In this document: piece after piece, positions 55,165 to 63,815 of the stretch
Layout of the letters: the number at the start of each line of letters is the position of its first letter
Numbering within the stretch: position 1 is the stretch's first letter
Assembly: GCF_918741285.1 (NCBI RefSeq)
Contig: NZ_CAKKNC010000005.1
Coordinates: forward strand, 180,109-244,108
Length of the DNA stretch: 64,000 nucleotides
Direction: 5' to 3'
Source of the DNA: Sphingobium sp. CECT 9361
GTDB lineage: Bacteria; Pseudomonadota; Alphaproteobacteria; Sphingomonadales; Sphingomonadaceae
The notes under the pieces: model-generated
The model's database searches: none
What the model was told of the DNA's origin: nothing
Seen by the model: the letters and a program-made list of their open reading frames with translations, nothing else
Position numbers and translations under genes: made by a program

Positions 55165-56520
55165 CTACAGTTCGTTCGGTTTGCCTGCATTGCGAACCAT
55201 AGCCAGAGTTGTGATCACAAGTAGCGGCCAGCTGATTAATGAAAGCGTGATGAGGCCTGTGCGAATGCCTTGCCCCTCTCCTGCAACCCACGTTCCAATC
55301 TCGACCGCAGCCAGTGGCCCCAGTCCATAGCCGAGAACGGAGATGATAAGGAAATTGAGGCTGACAATACGGGCTCTCATTCGAGTGGGAGTGTATGACT
55401 GAATTGCGATGGGCGTCATGACATTGAATGCCGATCCCATGAACATACCAACGGCGAACCCGGAAAGCTGGAGAACAATGCGGTCTGAGAGCAGTCCCGC
55501 AGCATAGCAAGGTGCTGCACAAAGTGATGGAAGGACGAAGGTGCGCAGAATGCCTTTCTCTGGATCACGATGATACAATCGCAATCCGCGCCACTGCCAG
55601 AAAAAGTTTCCGACCAGTGCGGCGGGAACGCCTACGAGACCCAGAAGATAACCTGCTTCAGATGCGTTCATGCCATGTTCGCGGATCAGCACCGTTGGAA
55701 GCCAGATTATGATTGCCAGGCTATAGATGCAATTTATGCCGGTGAGGGACAGCAGCGGTCCCATGAAGCGCATGCGCTTCTTCAAATATTGGATTAGCGC
55801 AGCCATGCTTACTTCGGCCGCTGGAAGCGCCTCGGAGATGCTTCGTGTCGGTATCTTTGCGGTGAAGGCGAATATCAGGGCCAGCAATAATCCGGGTAGC
55901 CCGACTATGATTAGCGTTGTCCTCCATGTCGTCAGCCCAATGTCGCTGCTGACCGCTTCGGCGAGCCCTATCGCGGCCGCTCCGAGCGCATAAGCACCGA
56001 TTGTCATGAAGCTGCCGATGGAAGTGAAGAACGCAACCGGCAGGCCACGTTGTGCCGGTTTGAACAAATCGGCAATCAGAGAAATGGCTGCGGGCATGAG
56101 GACGGCTTCGCCCAACGCCACACCGCATCTTAGCAGGAATATCATCTCGAAATTCGTTGAGAAAGCGCTCAATATGGTCGCTAGGCTCCAAATGATTACG
56201 CCGATAGTCACGACAGTCCGCCGATTGCGGGTGTCGACAAAATGACCCAGAGCTACGCCTCCGATGGCGTAAACCAATGCGAAGCCCAAGCCTAACAACA
56301 GAGCCAATTGCCGGTCGTCAAGGCCGAGGGAAGCCGCAAGCGGTTGGGCCAGCAGAGCCAGAATGCCGCGGTCGAGCCATGAAACGACATAGAGAGCCGC
56401 AAGCAACCAGACGGTGTACCAGGCTTGCCTGTTGCTGACACCGGCGGGCGGCAAGATTGCAGCGTCTTGTTCGTTGATTGTGTTGATGGGGTTTCTCGGC
56501 ACAACTGCTCTCCAAGACAT
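55165..56520 (-). CDS. Major facilitator superfamily transporter
   Basis: 451-residue, twelve-helix MFS permease. It has the conserved loop 2-3 motif GHFVDTRNRRTVV, a DRGILALLAQPLA first helix as in spinster-like carriers, and RMRARIVSLN late. It probably imports the organic-acid substrate of the cluster or exports a product. The start at 56520 is chosen over a longer frame that overlaps the isomerase gene. It is the last gene of the minus-strand operon Nudix-GST-isomerase-MFS, 31 bp behind the isomerase. Confidence 0.9.
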   Translation of the reverse strand: MSWRAVVPRNPINTINEQDAAILPPAGVSNRQAWYTVWLLAALYVVSWLDRGILALLAQPLAASLGLDDRQLALLLGLGFALVYAIGGVALGHFVDTRNRRTVVTIGVIIWSLATILSAFSTNFEMIFLLRCGVALGEAVLMPAAISLIADLFKPAQRGLPVAFFTSIGSFMTIGAYALGAAAIGLAEAVSSDIGLTTWRTTLIIVGLPGLLLALIFAFTAKIPTRSISEALPAAEVSMAALIQYLKKRMRFMGPLLSLTGINCIYSLAIIIWLPTVLIREHGMNASEAGYLLGLVGVPAALVGNFFWQWRGLRLYHRDPEKGILRTFVLPSLCAAPCYAAGLLSDRIVLQLSGFAVGMFMGSAFNVMTPIAIQSYTPTRMRARIVSLNFLIISVLGYGLGPLAAVEIGTWVAGEGQGIRTGLITLSLISWPLLVITTLAMVRNAGKPNEL

Positions 56521-56551
56521 ATTATGTTTATTTGATTTCTGGATTCTGGCG

Positions 56552-57190
56552 TCAGCCGGAGCTGCCAACTGCTTCCGTCGCCCGCCATTGCTCTAACCGG
56601 GCGCTCACCAATTGTAGCGAGTCGACACCGAAATACATGTCGGTGCCACCCAGGAAAGTCGTGGGAACACCGAAGGCACCCCGCGCAATAGCTTCGTCCA
56701 CTTTTGCACGCAGCGCATCCTTGGCATCCTGCTGGGTGATCTGCCCGAGCAGCCATTCTCCGTCGACACCTACTTCCCGACAGATATCGAGAAGGACCGA
56801 GTCTTCCGAAAGGGGAAGCTCGTCCCTAAAATAGGCCTGATAGCAAGCACGGGCGAACGGGATGAGATGACCGATGGGCTGGAGAACCAGACAGGCACGC
56901 ATCGCCTTGACGCTGTTGATGGGGTGACCTGCTGGCGGGAAGTTGATCTTTATCCCTGTGATATCGGCCCAGTCCTGCATGACCTTTGCATGGTAGTCTA
57001 CCTTGCGCGGCGGGAACTTCTCCTTGAACAAGTTGAATTCGACGCCTGGGTTGACCGCATTGAAGATGCCGCCGACGAGGACCGGATGCCATTCGACAGT
57101 GAGGCCGAAGCTTTCGGCCAGCGGCATGATCCGTTCGAAACCGAGATAGCTCCACGGACTGGAGCAATCGAAGAACATTTCAAGTTTCAT
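56552..57190 (-). CDS. 2-hydroxychromene-2-carboxylate isomerase / kappa-class GST family (DsbA fold)
   Basis: 212-residue thioredoxin-fold enzyme. The N-terminal FFDCSSPWSYLG places serine where kappa GSTs and NahD-like isomerases hold the glutathione-activating residue. GVPTTFLGG carries the cis-proline. NahD isomerises a ring-cleavage product in naphthalene breakdown; other members transform small acyl or aromatic compounds with glutathione. It starts inside the GST stop (ATGA), so both glutathione enzymes are made together. The exact reaction is not known. Confidence 0.88.
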   Translation of the reverse strand: MKLEMFFDCSSPWSYLGFERIMPLAESFGLTVEWHPVLVGGIFNAVNPGVEFNLFKEKFPPRKVDYHAKVMQDWADITGIKINFPPAGHPINSVKAMRACLVLQPIGHLIPFARACYQAYFRDELPLSEDSVLLDICREVGVDGEWLLGQITQQDAKDALRAKVDEAIARGAFGVPTTFLGGTDMYFGVDSLQLVSARLEQWRATEAVGSSG

Positions 57191-57894
57191 GGCCGCTCCT
57201 CAACTTTGGAAGATGCTAATGGAAAGATTGGCCTGGGGAGGGCGCGCATGGCATCGATGCCGCCGCCCGCAGCGATCCCCCGCTGAACGGCAGGACGGGC
57301 GCGGACGAGCGCGAACCACGTCTTCAGGGCCGGATAGTCGTCGAGGGTGAGGCCTTGCGCCTTGTGGGTCATGATCCACGGAAAGCAGGCTATGTCGGCG
57401 ATTGAGTAGCTGCTGCCAGAAACAAATGCGCCTGTGCGGGCCAATTGGGCATTGAGAACGGTATAAAGCTGACGGACTTCCTTGCCGTAGCGCTCGATGG
57501 CGTAGGGGATCTTCTCCGGGGCGTAGAGCAGAAAATGGCCATTCTGCCCGGCCATAGGGCCGAGGCCAGCAACCTGCCAGATCAGCCACTGGATAGCGGC
57601 ATATCGTTCTGCCGGCTCCGGATCAAGGAACAGGCCAGTTTTATCGGCCAGATAGAGCAGGATGGCGGCGCTTTCAAATAGGGTGGTGGGCTCGCCACCG
57701 CGCCCCTGTGCATCGATGAGCGCGGGAATTTTGCCATTGGGGCTCGCCGTCAGGAACCCTTCGGGCGGGTCACTTCCCCAACGGACGGGAATAAGCCTGT
57801 AGGGAAGGCCCATCTCCTCCAGGCAGATCGTGATCTTCCATCCGTTTGGACTGGGAGCATAATAGACCGCGAGATCGGCCTCCGACCCGGTCAT
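57187..57894 (-). CDS. Glutathione S-transferase, YghU/Ure2p-like
   Basis: 235-residue two-domain GST. The thioredoxin domain has YYAPSPNGWKITICLEEMGL and SPNGKIPALID, then LFESAAILLYLAD with the Glu-Ser pair that binds the gamma-glutamyl group. The all-helical domain has SYSIADIACFPWI (N-cap). The start at 57894 overlaps the Nudix stop (ATGA). It resembles the nu class, which uses two glutathiones as disulfide reductases. The role in the pathway is unknown. Confidence 0.9.
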   Translation of the reverse strand: MTGSEADLAVYYAPSPNGWKITICLEEMGLPYRLIPVRWGSDPPEGFLTASPNGKIPALIDAQGRGGEPTTLFESAAILLYLADKTGLFLDPEPAERYAAIQWLIWQVAGLGPMAGQNGHFLLYAPEKIPYAIERYGKEVRQLYTVLNAQLARTGAFVSGSSYSIADIACFPWIMTHKAQGLTLDDYPALKTWFALVRARPAVQRGIAAGGGIDAMRALPRPIFPLASSKVEERP

Positions 57895-58682
57895 GGCGCC
57901 TGCAGCGTGGATAGCAGCCGGCGGGTGAGAGGATAACCGCGGTCCTCCGGAATACATATCCACGACTCACCATGTTCATCGCCCTCAATGCAAGGCGAAA
58001 TGGGGATGCACTCGATGTTGCCGAGATGCTCCTTGGCGGCCTCGAACGCCGGATAGGCAGCGAGACGTTCCAGATTGCACAATGTGGGAAAGATGATCTT
58101 GGCGGTGCCAGCCTCAGCTTCATTGATGGCTTCATGGGCATGGAGCCAGCGTGCCTGACCAACCTCGTCGACATCGGCAGTAACGGTGCGATCTCCCTGG
58201 TGACGGGTGATATAGAAGCGGGTGTCGAAGCGACGATGCGATTGAAATTTTGGATGCCACTGGGCCCAAGGCAGGAGCGCCGCCAGATCAAGCCTGATAC
58301 CGTTGTCACCCAGCAAGGTGCTGAATGGGACTTTCCGCTTCAACTCTGTCTGCAGGGCGACAGCATCGACCGGCATCGACGACTGAAAGGCTACCAGGAT
58401 ACCAACTTCTTCCAGCATTTCGCGAATGGCCGTTACGCGGTGCGCCATCTCGACCGGTTCGCCGAGTGTGACATCGACCAGGTTCGCATCTGTAGCGGTC
58501 CGGTGGTCGTCTTCATCTACCCGGCCGCCGGGGAACACCAGCGCATTGGGAGCAAAGCGCATTTGCGCTGTGCGCTGGATCATCAGATGGCGCGCGGCTT
58601 GCCCGTCACTTTCGTAATACAGGATCAGCGTGGCTGCTGCGATCCCTGGCCCCGACACCGTTTCACCGCGTCCATCGCTCAT
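57891..58682 (-). CDS. Nudix hydrolase, NUDT19/CoA-diphosphatase-like
   Basis: 263-residue Nudix protein. The box is split by an insertion: VFPGGRVDEDD, about 20 residues later, then REMLEEVGI, an arrangement found in NUDT19-type enzymes that cleave CoA or acyl-CoA. QRTAQMRFAPNALVFPGG resembles their leader. It heads the four-gene minus operon, translationally coupled to the GST. In a cluster full of acyl-CoA enzymes, CoA-ester turnover is a plausible job. The start at 58682 is preferred over one 33 bp upstream. Confidence 0.85.
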   Translation of the reverse strand: MSDGRGETVSGPGIAAATLILYYESDGQAARHLMIQRTAQMRFAPNALVFPGGRVDEDDHRTATDANLVDVTLGEPVEMAHRVTAIREMLEEVGILVAFQSSMPVDAVALQTELKRKVPFSTLLGDNGIRLDLAALLPWAQWHPKFQSHRRFDTRFYITRHQGDRTVTADVDEVGQARWLHAHEAINEAEAGTAKIIFPTLCNLERLAAYPAFEAAKEHLGNIECIPISPCIEGDEHGESWICIPEDRGYPLTRRLLSTLQAP

Positions 58683-58752
58683 CCTCTGTCTCCCGGTCCT
58701 GTTTCCTATCATCATTCCTGTGACTGATAAAGCAACCGACCTATATCTGCAT

Positions 58753-58771
58753 CGATAGTAAAAAAATATCG
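58753..58771. promoter_or_regulatory. AT-rich inverted repeat between Nudix operon and acyl-CoA dehydrogenase
   Basis: Arms CGATA and TATCG around a 9-nt A-rich centre, in the 233-bp divergent promoter region. It may bind a shared regulator; evidence is only position and symmetry. Confidence 0.3.
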
Positions 58772-58915
58772 CTTACAAACTGGGACTTTCCATATCTGTG
58801 TTGCTTTCAATCGATCTGAATAATGGTTTTATGTTTTCGTTCCCCTGTGGGTCGTGGCGGATTAGAACCGTTCGAAATGCTGGCGGGTTCTGCCAGTGCA
58901 GGGGAGGATGGAGTC

Positions 58916-60055
58916 GTGCTTAATACGAATTCCCGCCAAGGCTTTGACGAAAGCCATGAGCAGTACAGAGACACGGTGCGCAGGTTTCTCGCCAAGGAGG
59001 CCGAGCCTTATCTCGACAAGTGGGAAGCAGAGGGGATTACCAGCAAATATTTTTGGAAAGCGGCTGGCGATGCCGGTTTGCTTTGTTCCAGCATGCCAGA
59101 GATCTATGGTGGCATTGGCCTCGACATATCCTACGATCTGGTTTTTCTTGAGGAATTATACTATTTGAACTGCCCGGTAGGGGTCAGCCTGCAGTCGTTG
59201 ATTACTGCACCGTATCTCCTGAACTACGGTTCGGAGGAATTAAAAGCCCGCTACCTTCCCGGCATGATTAGCGGTGAGATCATCACGGCTCTGGGCATGA
59301 CGGAGCCGGGTGGCGGTTCCGATGTCAAAAGTCTGCGCACGACGGCACGCCGCGACGGTGATTACTATGTAATCAATGGGAGCAAGCTCTACATCTCGAA
59401 CGGCTTGCTGTCGGACCTGGTATTTCTGGCGGCGCGGACCGGCGGAGAGGGGGCAAAGGGCGTGTCTCTGATCTTGGTCGAAGCCAATTCCCCAGGCTTC
59501 GAGAGAGGGCGCAATCTCGACAAGATCGGCCTGCATGGTGCCGATACATCGGAGCTGTTTTTCAACGATGTGCGGGTGCCAATTTCGAACCTGCTGGGTG
59601 AAGAGGGGCAGGGCTTTCGTTACATGATGTCCGAACTTGGCCAGGAGCGGCTGGCGATCTCGACAACCGCCCAGGCGCAGGCGCAACGCGCCTTCGACGA
59701 AGCAGTCCAGTTCGTGAAGGAGCGCAAGGCTTTTGGCCAGCCGATATTCGATTTCCAGAATACGCGCTTCACGTTGGCGGACATGGCGACACGTCTGCAG
59801 GCAGGTTGGGCGCACCTCGACTGGGCCCGCATGAGGCACATGAAAGGCCTGTTGACGTCTGAAGAGGCGGCGGCATCCAAATTATGGCACTCCGAGAATG
59901 TCTGGCACATTGTCGATGCGGCGCTCCAGCTGCATGGCGGTGCGGGCTATATGAACGAATATCCGATAGCGCGACTGTGGCGGGATACGCGGATACATCG
60001 CATCCATGGTGGAACTTCGGAAATCATGAAGGAAGTGATCGGTCGCCGAATTTGA
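58916..60055 (+). CDS. Acyl-CoA dehydrogenase
   Basis: 379-residue FAD enzyme that introduces the alpha,beta double bond in an acyl-CoA. Signatures are GMTEPGGGSDV, YVINGSKLYISNG, a RNLDKIGLHGADTSELFF loop, ERKAFGQPIFDFQ, and LQLHGGAGYMNEYPIARLWRD with the likely catalytic Glu. The GTG at 58916 is chosen because GGGGAGG stands 8 bp upstream and the length is normal; an ATG at 58823 would add a non-family leader. It is followed 90 bp later by the amidohydrolase. Electrons likely pass to EtfAB nearby. Confidence 0.93.
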   Translation: MLNTNSRQGFDESHEQYRDTVRRFLAKEAEPYLDKWEAEGITSKYFWKAAGDAGLLCSSMPEIYGGIGLDISYDLVFLEELYYLNCPVGVSLQSLITAPYLLNYGSEELKARYLPGMISGEIITALGMTEPGGGSDVKSLRTTARRDGDYYVINGSKLYISNGLLSDLVFLAARTGGEGAKGVSLILVEANSPGFERGRNLDKIGLHGADTSELFFNDVRVPISNLLGEEGQGFRYMMSELGQERLAISTTAQAQAQRAFDEAVQFVKERKAFGQPIFDFQNTRFTLADMATRLQAGWAHLDWARMRHMKGLLTSEEAAASKLWHSENVWHIVDAALQLHGGAGYMNEYPIARLWRDTRIHRIHGGTSEIMKEVIGRRI

Positions 60056-60145
60056 TACATCATCCATCTCTTGGTGGTGCGCCGTCGGCTGACAGGGCGC
60101 GGTCATGCGGTCACGCCCCTTCGGCAGCAGGATAGGTTTCAAAGC

Positions 60146-61150
60146 ATGTCTACCTTCATCGATGTTCATTCCCACGTCTCGCCGTTGAATTTCCCTTCTG
60201 CGCCGCATTCCGATGTGGCACCGCGCTGGCCCTGCATGAAGTGCCAGTCGTCGGTCGAAGGCACTTTGATGATCGGCGAAACGCCGTTCAGGAAGCTGGA
60301 TGCGCGTTCATGGGACGTGGCAAGACGGATTGAAGACATGGATCGCGAGGCGGTGGACATGCAGGTGCTGTCGCCGATGCCTGAGTTGCTGTCCTATTGG
60401 CTAGACCTGGCCGACGCCCAGATCCTGTGCGATGCGTCCAACCACTTGATCGCCAGCATGGTCAGCGCTGCTCCGCGCCGTTTTCGCGGTCTCGGGTCAG
60501 TGCCGCTGCAAAATCCGGAGGCAGCGGCGCGCATGTTGCCGCGCCTGAAGTCGGATTTTGGTCTGAAGGGTGTAGAGATCGGTAGCAACATCAACGGCAA
60601 GATGCTGGGTTCTGCGGAGTTCGATCCCTTCTGGGCAGCGGCCGAGGCAGAGGGGATGCCGGTTTTCGTCCATGCGCTGCATCCGGTTGCCGCCAAGGGT
60701 CTAGAAAAGCCTGACATCAACTTTACCGGATTTGCTTTGTTTCCCGTTGATACGGGTATGGCCGCAGCTTCCATCATCATGGGTGGCGTTCTTGATAGAT
60801 ATCCCGGCCTTCGCATCGCCTTTAGCCACGGCGGGGGCACCCTTGGCGCGATGTTGGGGCGGCTACAGCTTGGTTGGACAACGACCAAGGGTTTCGAGGG
60901 ACGAAGCCAGCTTGCCCCGATCGAGCAGGCGCAACGCTTCTTTTACGACACCAATGTCTATGACGCGGAATATCTGGCCTACCTCGCCGTTCGCATGGCG
61001 CCGGGTCAGGTATTTGCCGGTACGGATTATCCCTACATGATCATGCAGAACGACCCGGCCCGATGGATTCGCTCGCTCGGCCTGCCGGGGGAAGTCGAGC
61101 GGAGCATCTGCTCAGAGGCCGCTGGACGGTTTCTCGGCGAGCCGCTCTGA
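60146..61150 (+). CDS. ACMSD-like amidohydrolase (amidohydrolase 2 family)
   Basis: 334-residue TIM-barrel metal enzyme. The metal ligands are His8 and His10 (IDVHSH), a mid His (VFVHALHP), FSHGGG and the late Asp in GTDYPY, as in aminocarboxymuconate-semialdehyde decarboxylase. Members decarboxylate aromatic or unsaturated acids without redox, or hydrolyse rings and lactones. The start at 60146 gives the usual N-terminus. It is co-directional with the acyl-CoA dehydrogenase. The substrate is unknown. Confidence 0.88.
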   Translation: MSTFIDVHSHVSPLNFPSAPHSDVAPRWPCMKCQSSVEGTLMIGETPFRKLDARSWDVARRIEDMDREAVDMQVLSPMPELLSYWLDLADAQILCDASNHLIASMVSAAPRRFRGLGSVPLQNPEAAARMLPRLKSDFGLKGVEIGSNINGKMLGSAEFDPFWAAAEAEGMPVFVHALHPVAAKGLEKPDINFTGFALFPVDTGMAAASIIMGGVLDRYPGLRIAFSHGGGTLGAMLGRLQLGWTTTKGFEGRSQLAPIEQAQRFFYDTNVYDAEYLAYLAVRMAPGQVFAGTDYPYMIMQNDPARWIRSLGLPGEVERSICSEAAGRFLGEPL

Positions 61151-61176
61151 TCCGAACGCCGGGCGCATAGCGGCGG

Positions 61177-62268
61177 TCAGCCCATCTTCCAACGCTCCAG
61201 CATGGCCTCTCCGCATTCGTCGGGACCAATTGCGCCTGGCGTGCGCGAGAACCGCGGGGCGGGTGCCTGCTGCACGATGCCCTCGTGCAGAGCATAACCG
61301 TTTCGCTCCGCGATCTGGGGATGGGTCGGGACCTCGGCCAGTTCGAGCACCGGCGCCCCGCAAGCGTCAGAGTCTTCGAGGATCGCCGTCCACTCGTCGC
61401 GGGTGCGGGTGAGGAAGATCGCCGCCATTGCGGCCGACCTTTCGGGCCAGACCGAAGGATCGTATTGGTCCTCCGCCCACTCCACTGGCGCTCCGATCCG
61501 TTGGAGCAGGATGCGGTAGAACTGCGGCTCGATCGCGGCGACGGCGAATTCCCTGCCGTCCTTGCACAAATAGGGGCGATAGTAGTTAGACGCTCCGACC
61601 AGCACGTTATGTCCGCGCGCCAACGAAAGGCCGCCAGTGGGCACATGCCCGGTCGCACCGGCGAGCAGGGCGGCGACCCCGTCGACAATCGCCGCATCGA
61701 CCACCTGCCCGAGGCCCGAACGCTCCCGCTCCCACAAGGCGGCGAGAATGCCCAGCACAAGGAACATCGAGCCGCCGCCAAAATCGGCGACGAGGTTCAT
61801 CGGTGGCACGGGCAACTCACCTGGGCGAGCAAAGGCATGGAGCGCCCCGGTGATCGCGAGGTAGCTGAGGTCGTGTCCGGCCCGCAGCGCGAGGGGGCCA
61901 TCCTGGCCCCAGCCAGTCATGCGGGCATAGATCAGGCGCGGATTGGCCGCCATTGCTACCTCTGGACTGAGCCCGAGCCGCTCCATCACCCCAGGCCGGT
62001 TGCCTTTGATCAGCACGTCAGCATGCCGAGCTATGTCGAGGGCGCGGGCGACGTCCTCCGGCTGGCGCAAGTCGAGGACCAGCTTGCCCCGCCCGCGCTC
62101 CGTGATCGGATTGATGGTGAAGGCCGGCCGATTGGGCCGTTCAATCCGCAGCACTTCGGCGCCGAGGTCGGACAGCAGCATCGCACCGTGCGGACCTGGC
62201 CCCATTCCGGCGAATTCGACACACCGCAATCCCGCCAGCGGACCGCGCCTGCCCCCATGCTGCGTCAT
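61177..62268 (-). CDS. CaiB/BaiF family protein, alpha-methylacyl-CoA racemase type
   Basis: 363-residue class III CoA-transferase-fold protein. It starts with LRCVEFAGMGPGPHGAMLLSDLG and has PNRPAF and GKLVLDLR. The racemase residues are in place: His in AGHDLSYLAITGAL, Asp in VADFGGGS and Glu in IEPQFYRILL. Racemases of this type interconvert R and S 2-methylacyl-CoA so that stereospecific dehydrogenases can act. A CoA-transferase role is the alternative. It is divergent from the MaoC gene. Confidence 0.87.
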   Translation of the reverse strand: MTQHGGRRGPLAGLRCVEFAGMGPGPHGAMLLSDLGAEVLRIERPNRPAFTINPITERGRGKLVLDLRQPEDVARALDIARHADVLIKGNRPGVMERLGLSPEVAMAANPRLIYARMTGWGQDGPLALRAGHDLSYLAITGALHAFARPGELPVPPMNLVADFGGGSMFLVLGILAALWERERSGLGQVVDAAIVDGVAALLAGATGHVPTGGLSLARGHNVLVGASNYYRPYLCKDGREFAVAAIEPQFYRILLQRIGAPVEWAEDQYDPSVWPERSAAMAAIFLTRTRDEWTAILEDSDACGAPVLELAEVPTHPQIAERNGYALHEGIVQQAPAPRFSRTPGAIGPDECGEAMLERWKMG

Positions 62269-62709
62269 TCCCGGGTCTCCATCAGCATGTGTGTAACCCT
62301 TAGCGATCGCGGCCCATCGGGCGCTGTCCGCTCGGTCGCAATGATCGGGGGCACCGCGTTCCGAAAACGCTGTTGAGAAGGTGTTACATCCCCACTCGCA
62401 CTGTCAACATACTTGTATCGTTTAACAGCAGTACAGTGTTTGCGACGGAAGTTGCCGGAACGCAGGAGTTTCCTTTTCGCCTTACGGTATCGCAGGTATG
62501 CAAGAAGACGATATGCTTCATGTTTCGCGATAGAAGGACATATCGCCCTGAAAATTGGACCGAAAGAGCTGGCGGGGGAAGAGCAACCTCGGCGGGTTGG
62601 TTAGTTGGTGGCTGTAGGCCCAATCCAACAGTTGGTGCGCGGTATTTTCAGGTTTGATCTTCAATTGGCTGCTGCAAGGCAGGAGCCGCATCCTTCGTAA
62701 GAGGTCGAC
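62269..62709. other. 441-bp divergent intergenic region before the MaoC gene
   Basis: It holds the promoters of the racemase (minus) and MaoC (plus) genes. No RNA gene, repeat or believable protein was recognised. A 94-codon frame here shows no family features. Confidence 0.45.
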
Positions 62710-63561
62710 ATGGTCTTACCGTACCCGGAACTAATGAAACTGGAGCGCAATTTCAGTCATAGCTGGAACGAGCGCGACCTCATGATCTACGCTCTCGGAC
62801 TTGGAATGCCGTCTGACCCGGTAGATGAACGCCAACTGGCCTATGTTTACGAGGAACGTCTCGCAGTCCTGCCGACCTTCCTTTCGACGATCGTGGTTGG
62901 GCGGAGCCCGGTCGCCTTCGCAGGCATCGACTATACGACGGTTCTCCACGGTGAGATTGCCGTGACGCTGCACAAGTCGATTCCGACGCGGGGCGAGGCC
63001 CTGGTTCAGTCGAGGATCGCTGGCGCCTGGGACAAGGGGGCTGGCAAGGGCGCGGTCTTCAGGGATCATTCGGATTTGTATCTGGCGGGTGAGCAAGCGC
63101 CGTTTGCGTCGGTTGTGAACACTGCGTTTGGACGCTCGGAAGGCGGATTTGGTGGACCGAGGGAGGGGCAGCCGATGCCCCACCCCATACCCCAACGGGA
63201 TCCCGACCGGATAGTGACGCTATCTACCTCGCGGCAGCAGGCCCTTCTGTATCGGCAAACGGGCGACCTGAACCCGCTGCATGTCGATCCCGCTTCGGCG
63301 CGCGCCGCAGGGTTTCGGGAGCCGATCCTGCACGGGCTTTGTACTTTTGGCATTTGCCAGCGCGCGGTTTTAGGCGAGTATTGCGGGTATGCAGCCGATG
63401 CCCTCAAGCAAATTGGGGTTCGCTTCACGGGAATTGTGTATCCTGGCGATTCCATTCGCGTTGAGATGTGGCGAGATGGCGAGGTCGTATCGTTTGAGGC
63501 GTTTGCAGTAGAGCGGGCGCAAAAGGTGATCGGTAACGGCAAAGCAGTCCTAGCCGAGTAG
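62710..63561 (+). CDS. MaoC-family enoyl-CoA hydratase (double hot-dog)
   Basis: 283-residue hydratase-2-type enzyme with two hot-dog halves. The C-terminal half carries the motif YRQTGDLNPLHVD, with catalytic Asp186 and His191. It hydrates trans-2-enoyl-CoA, the step after the acyl-CoA dehydrogenase. It resembles peroxisomal MFE-2 hydratase 2, which gives R-3-hydroxyacyl-CoA. It is the last intact gene before the second IS element. Confidence 0.9.
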   Translation: MVLPYPELMKLERNFSHSWNERDLMIYALGLGMPSDPVDERQLAYVYEERLAVLPTFLSTIVVGRSPVAFAGIDYTTVLHGEIAVTLHKSIPTRGEALVQSRIAGAWDKGAGKGAVFRDHSDLYLAGEQAPFASVVNTAFGRSEGGFGGPREGQPMPHPIPQRDPDRIVTLSTSRQQALLYRQTGDLNPLHVDPASARAAGFREPILHGLCTFGICQRAVLGEYCGYAADALKQIGVRFTGIVYPGDSIRVEMWRDGEVVSFEAFAVERAQKVIGNGKAVLAE

Positions 63562-63815
63562 CCCGACGCTGAAATTGGTGCGTGTGGCGAACCCCAGTTC
63601 CACCACGCTAGCGCACGTTGCAGAGCGCAATTGGCAGGATGAGGTGCAGTCTGGCGGACATGAAGAGCCGATGAGGGGCGAGGTCTTGGCCTCCGCATCA
63701 GGGTGCCGGTTTAGCGGCGGTGGATCGAACATTCGTTTCAAAGATCAAGTAACATATGGGCGGCACTCCTGCGCATGGGATTGATCTGCCCCCGCGGAGT
63801 GGGCCGGTTGGTTTG

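Noticed and set aside
62373..62657. A 94-codon plus-strand frame between the racemase and MaoC genes
   Set aside because: No domain, unusual composition, and it lies where promoters are expected.
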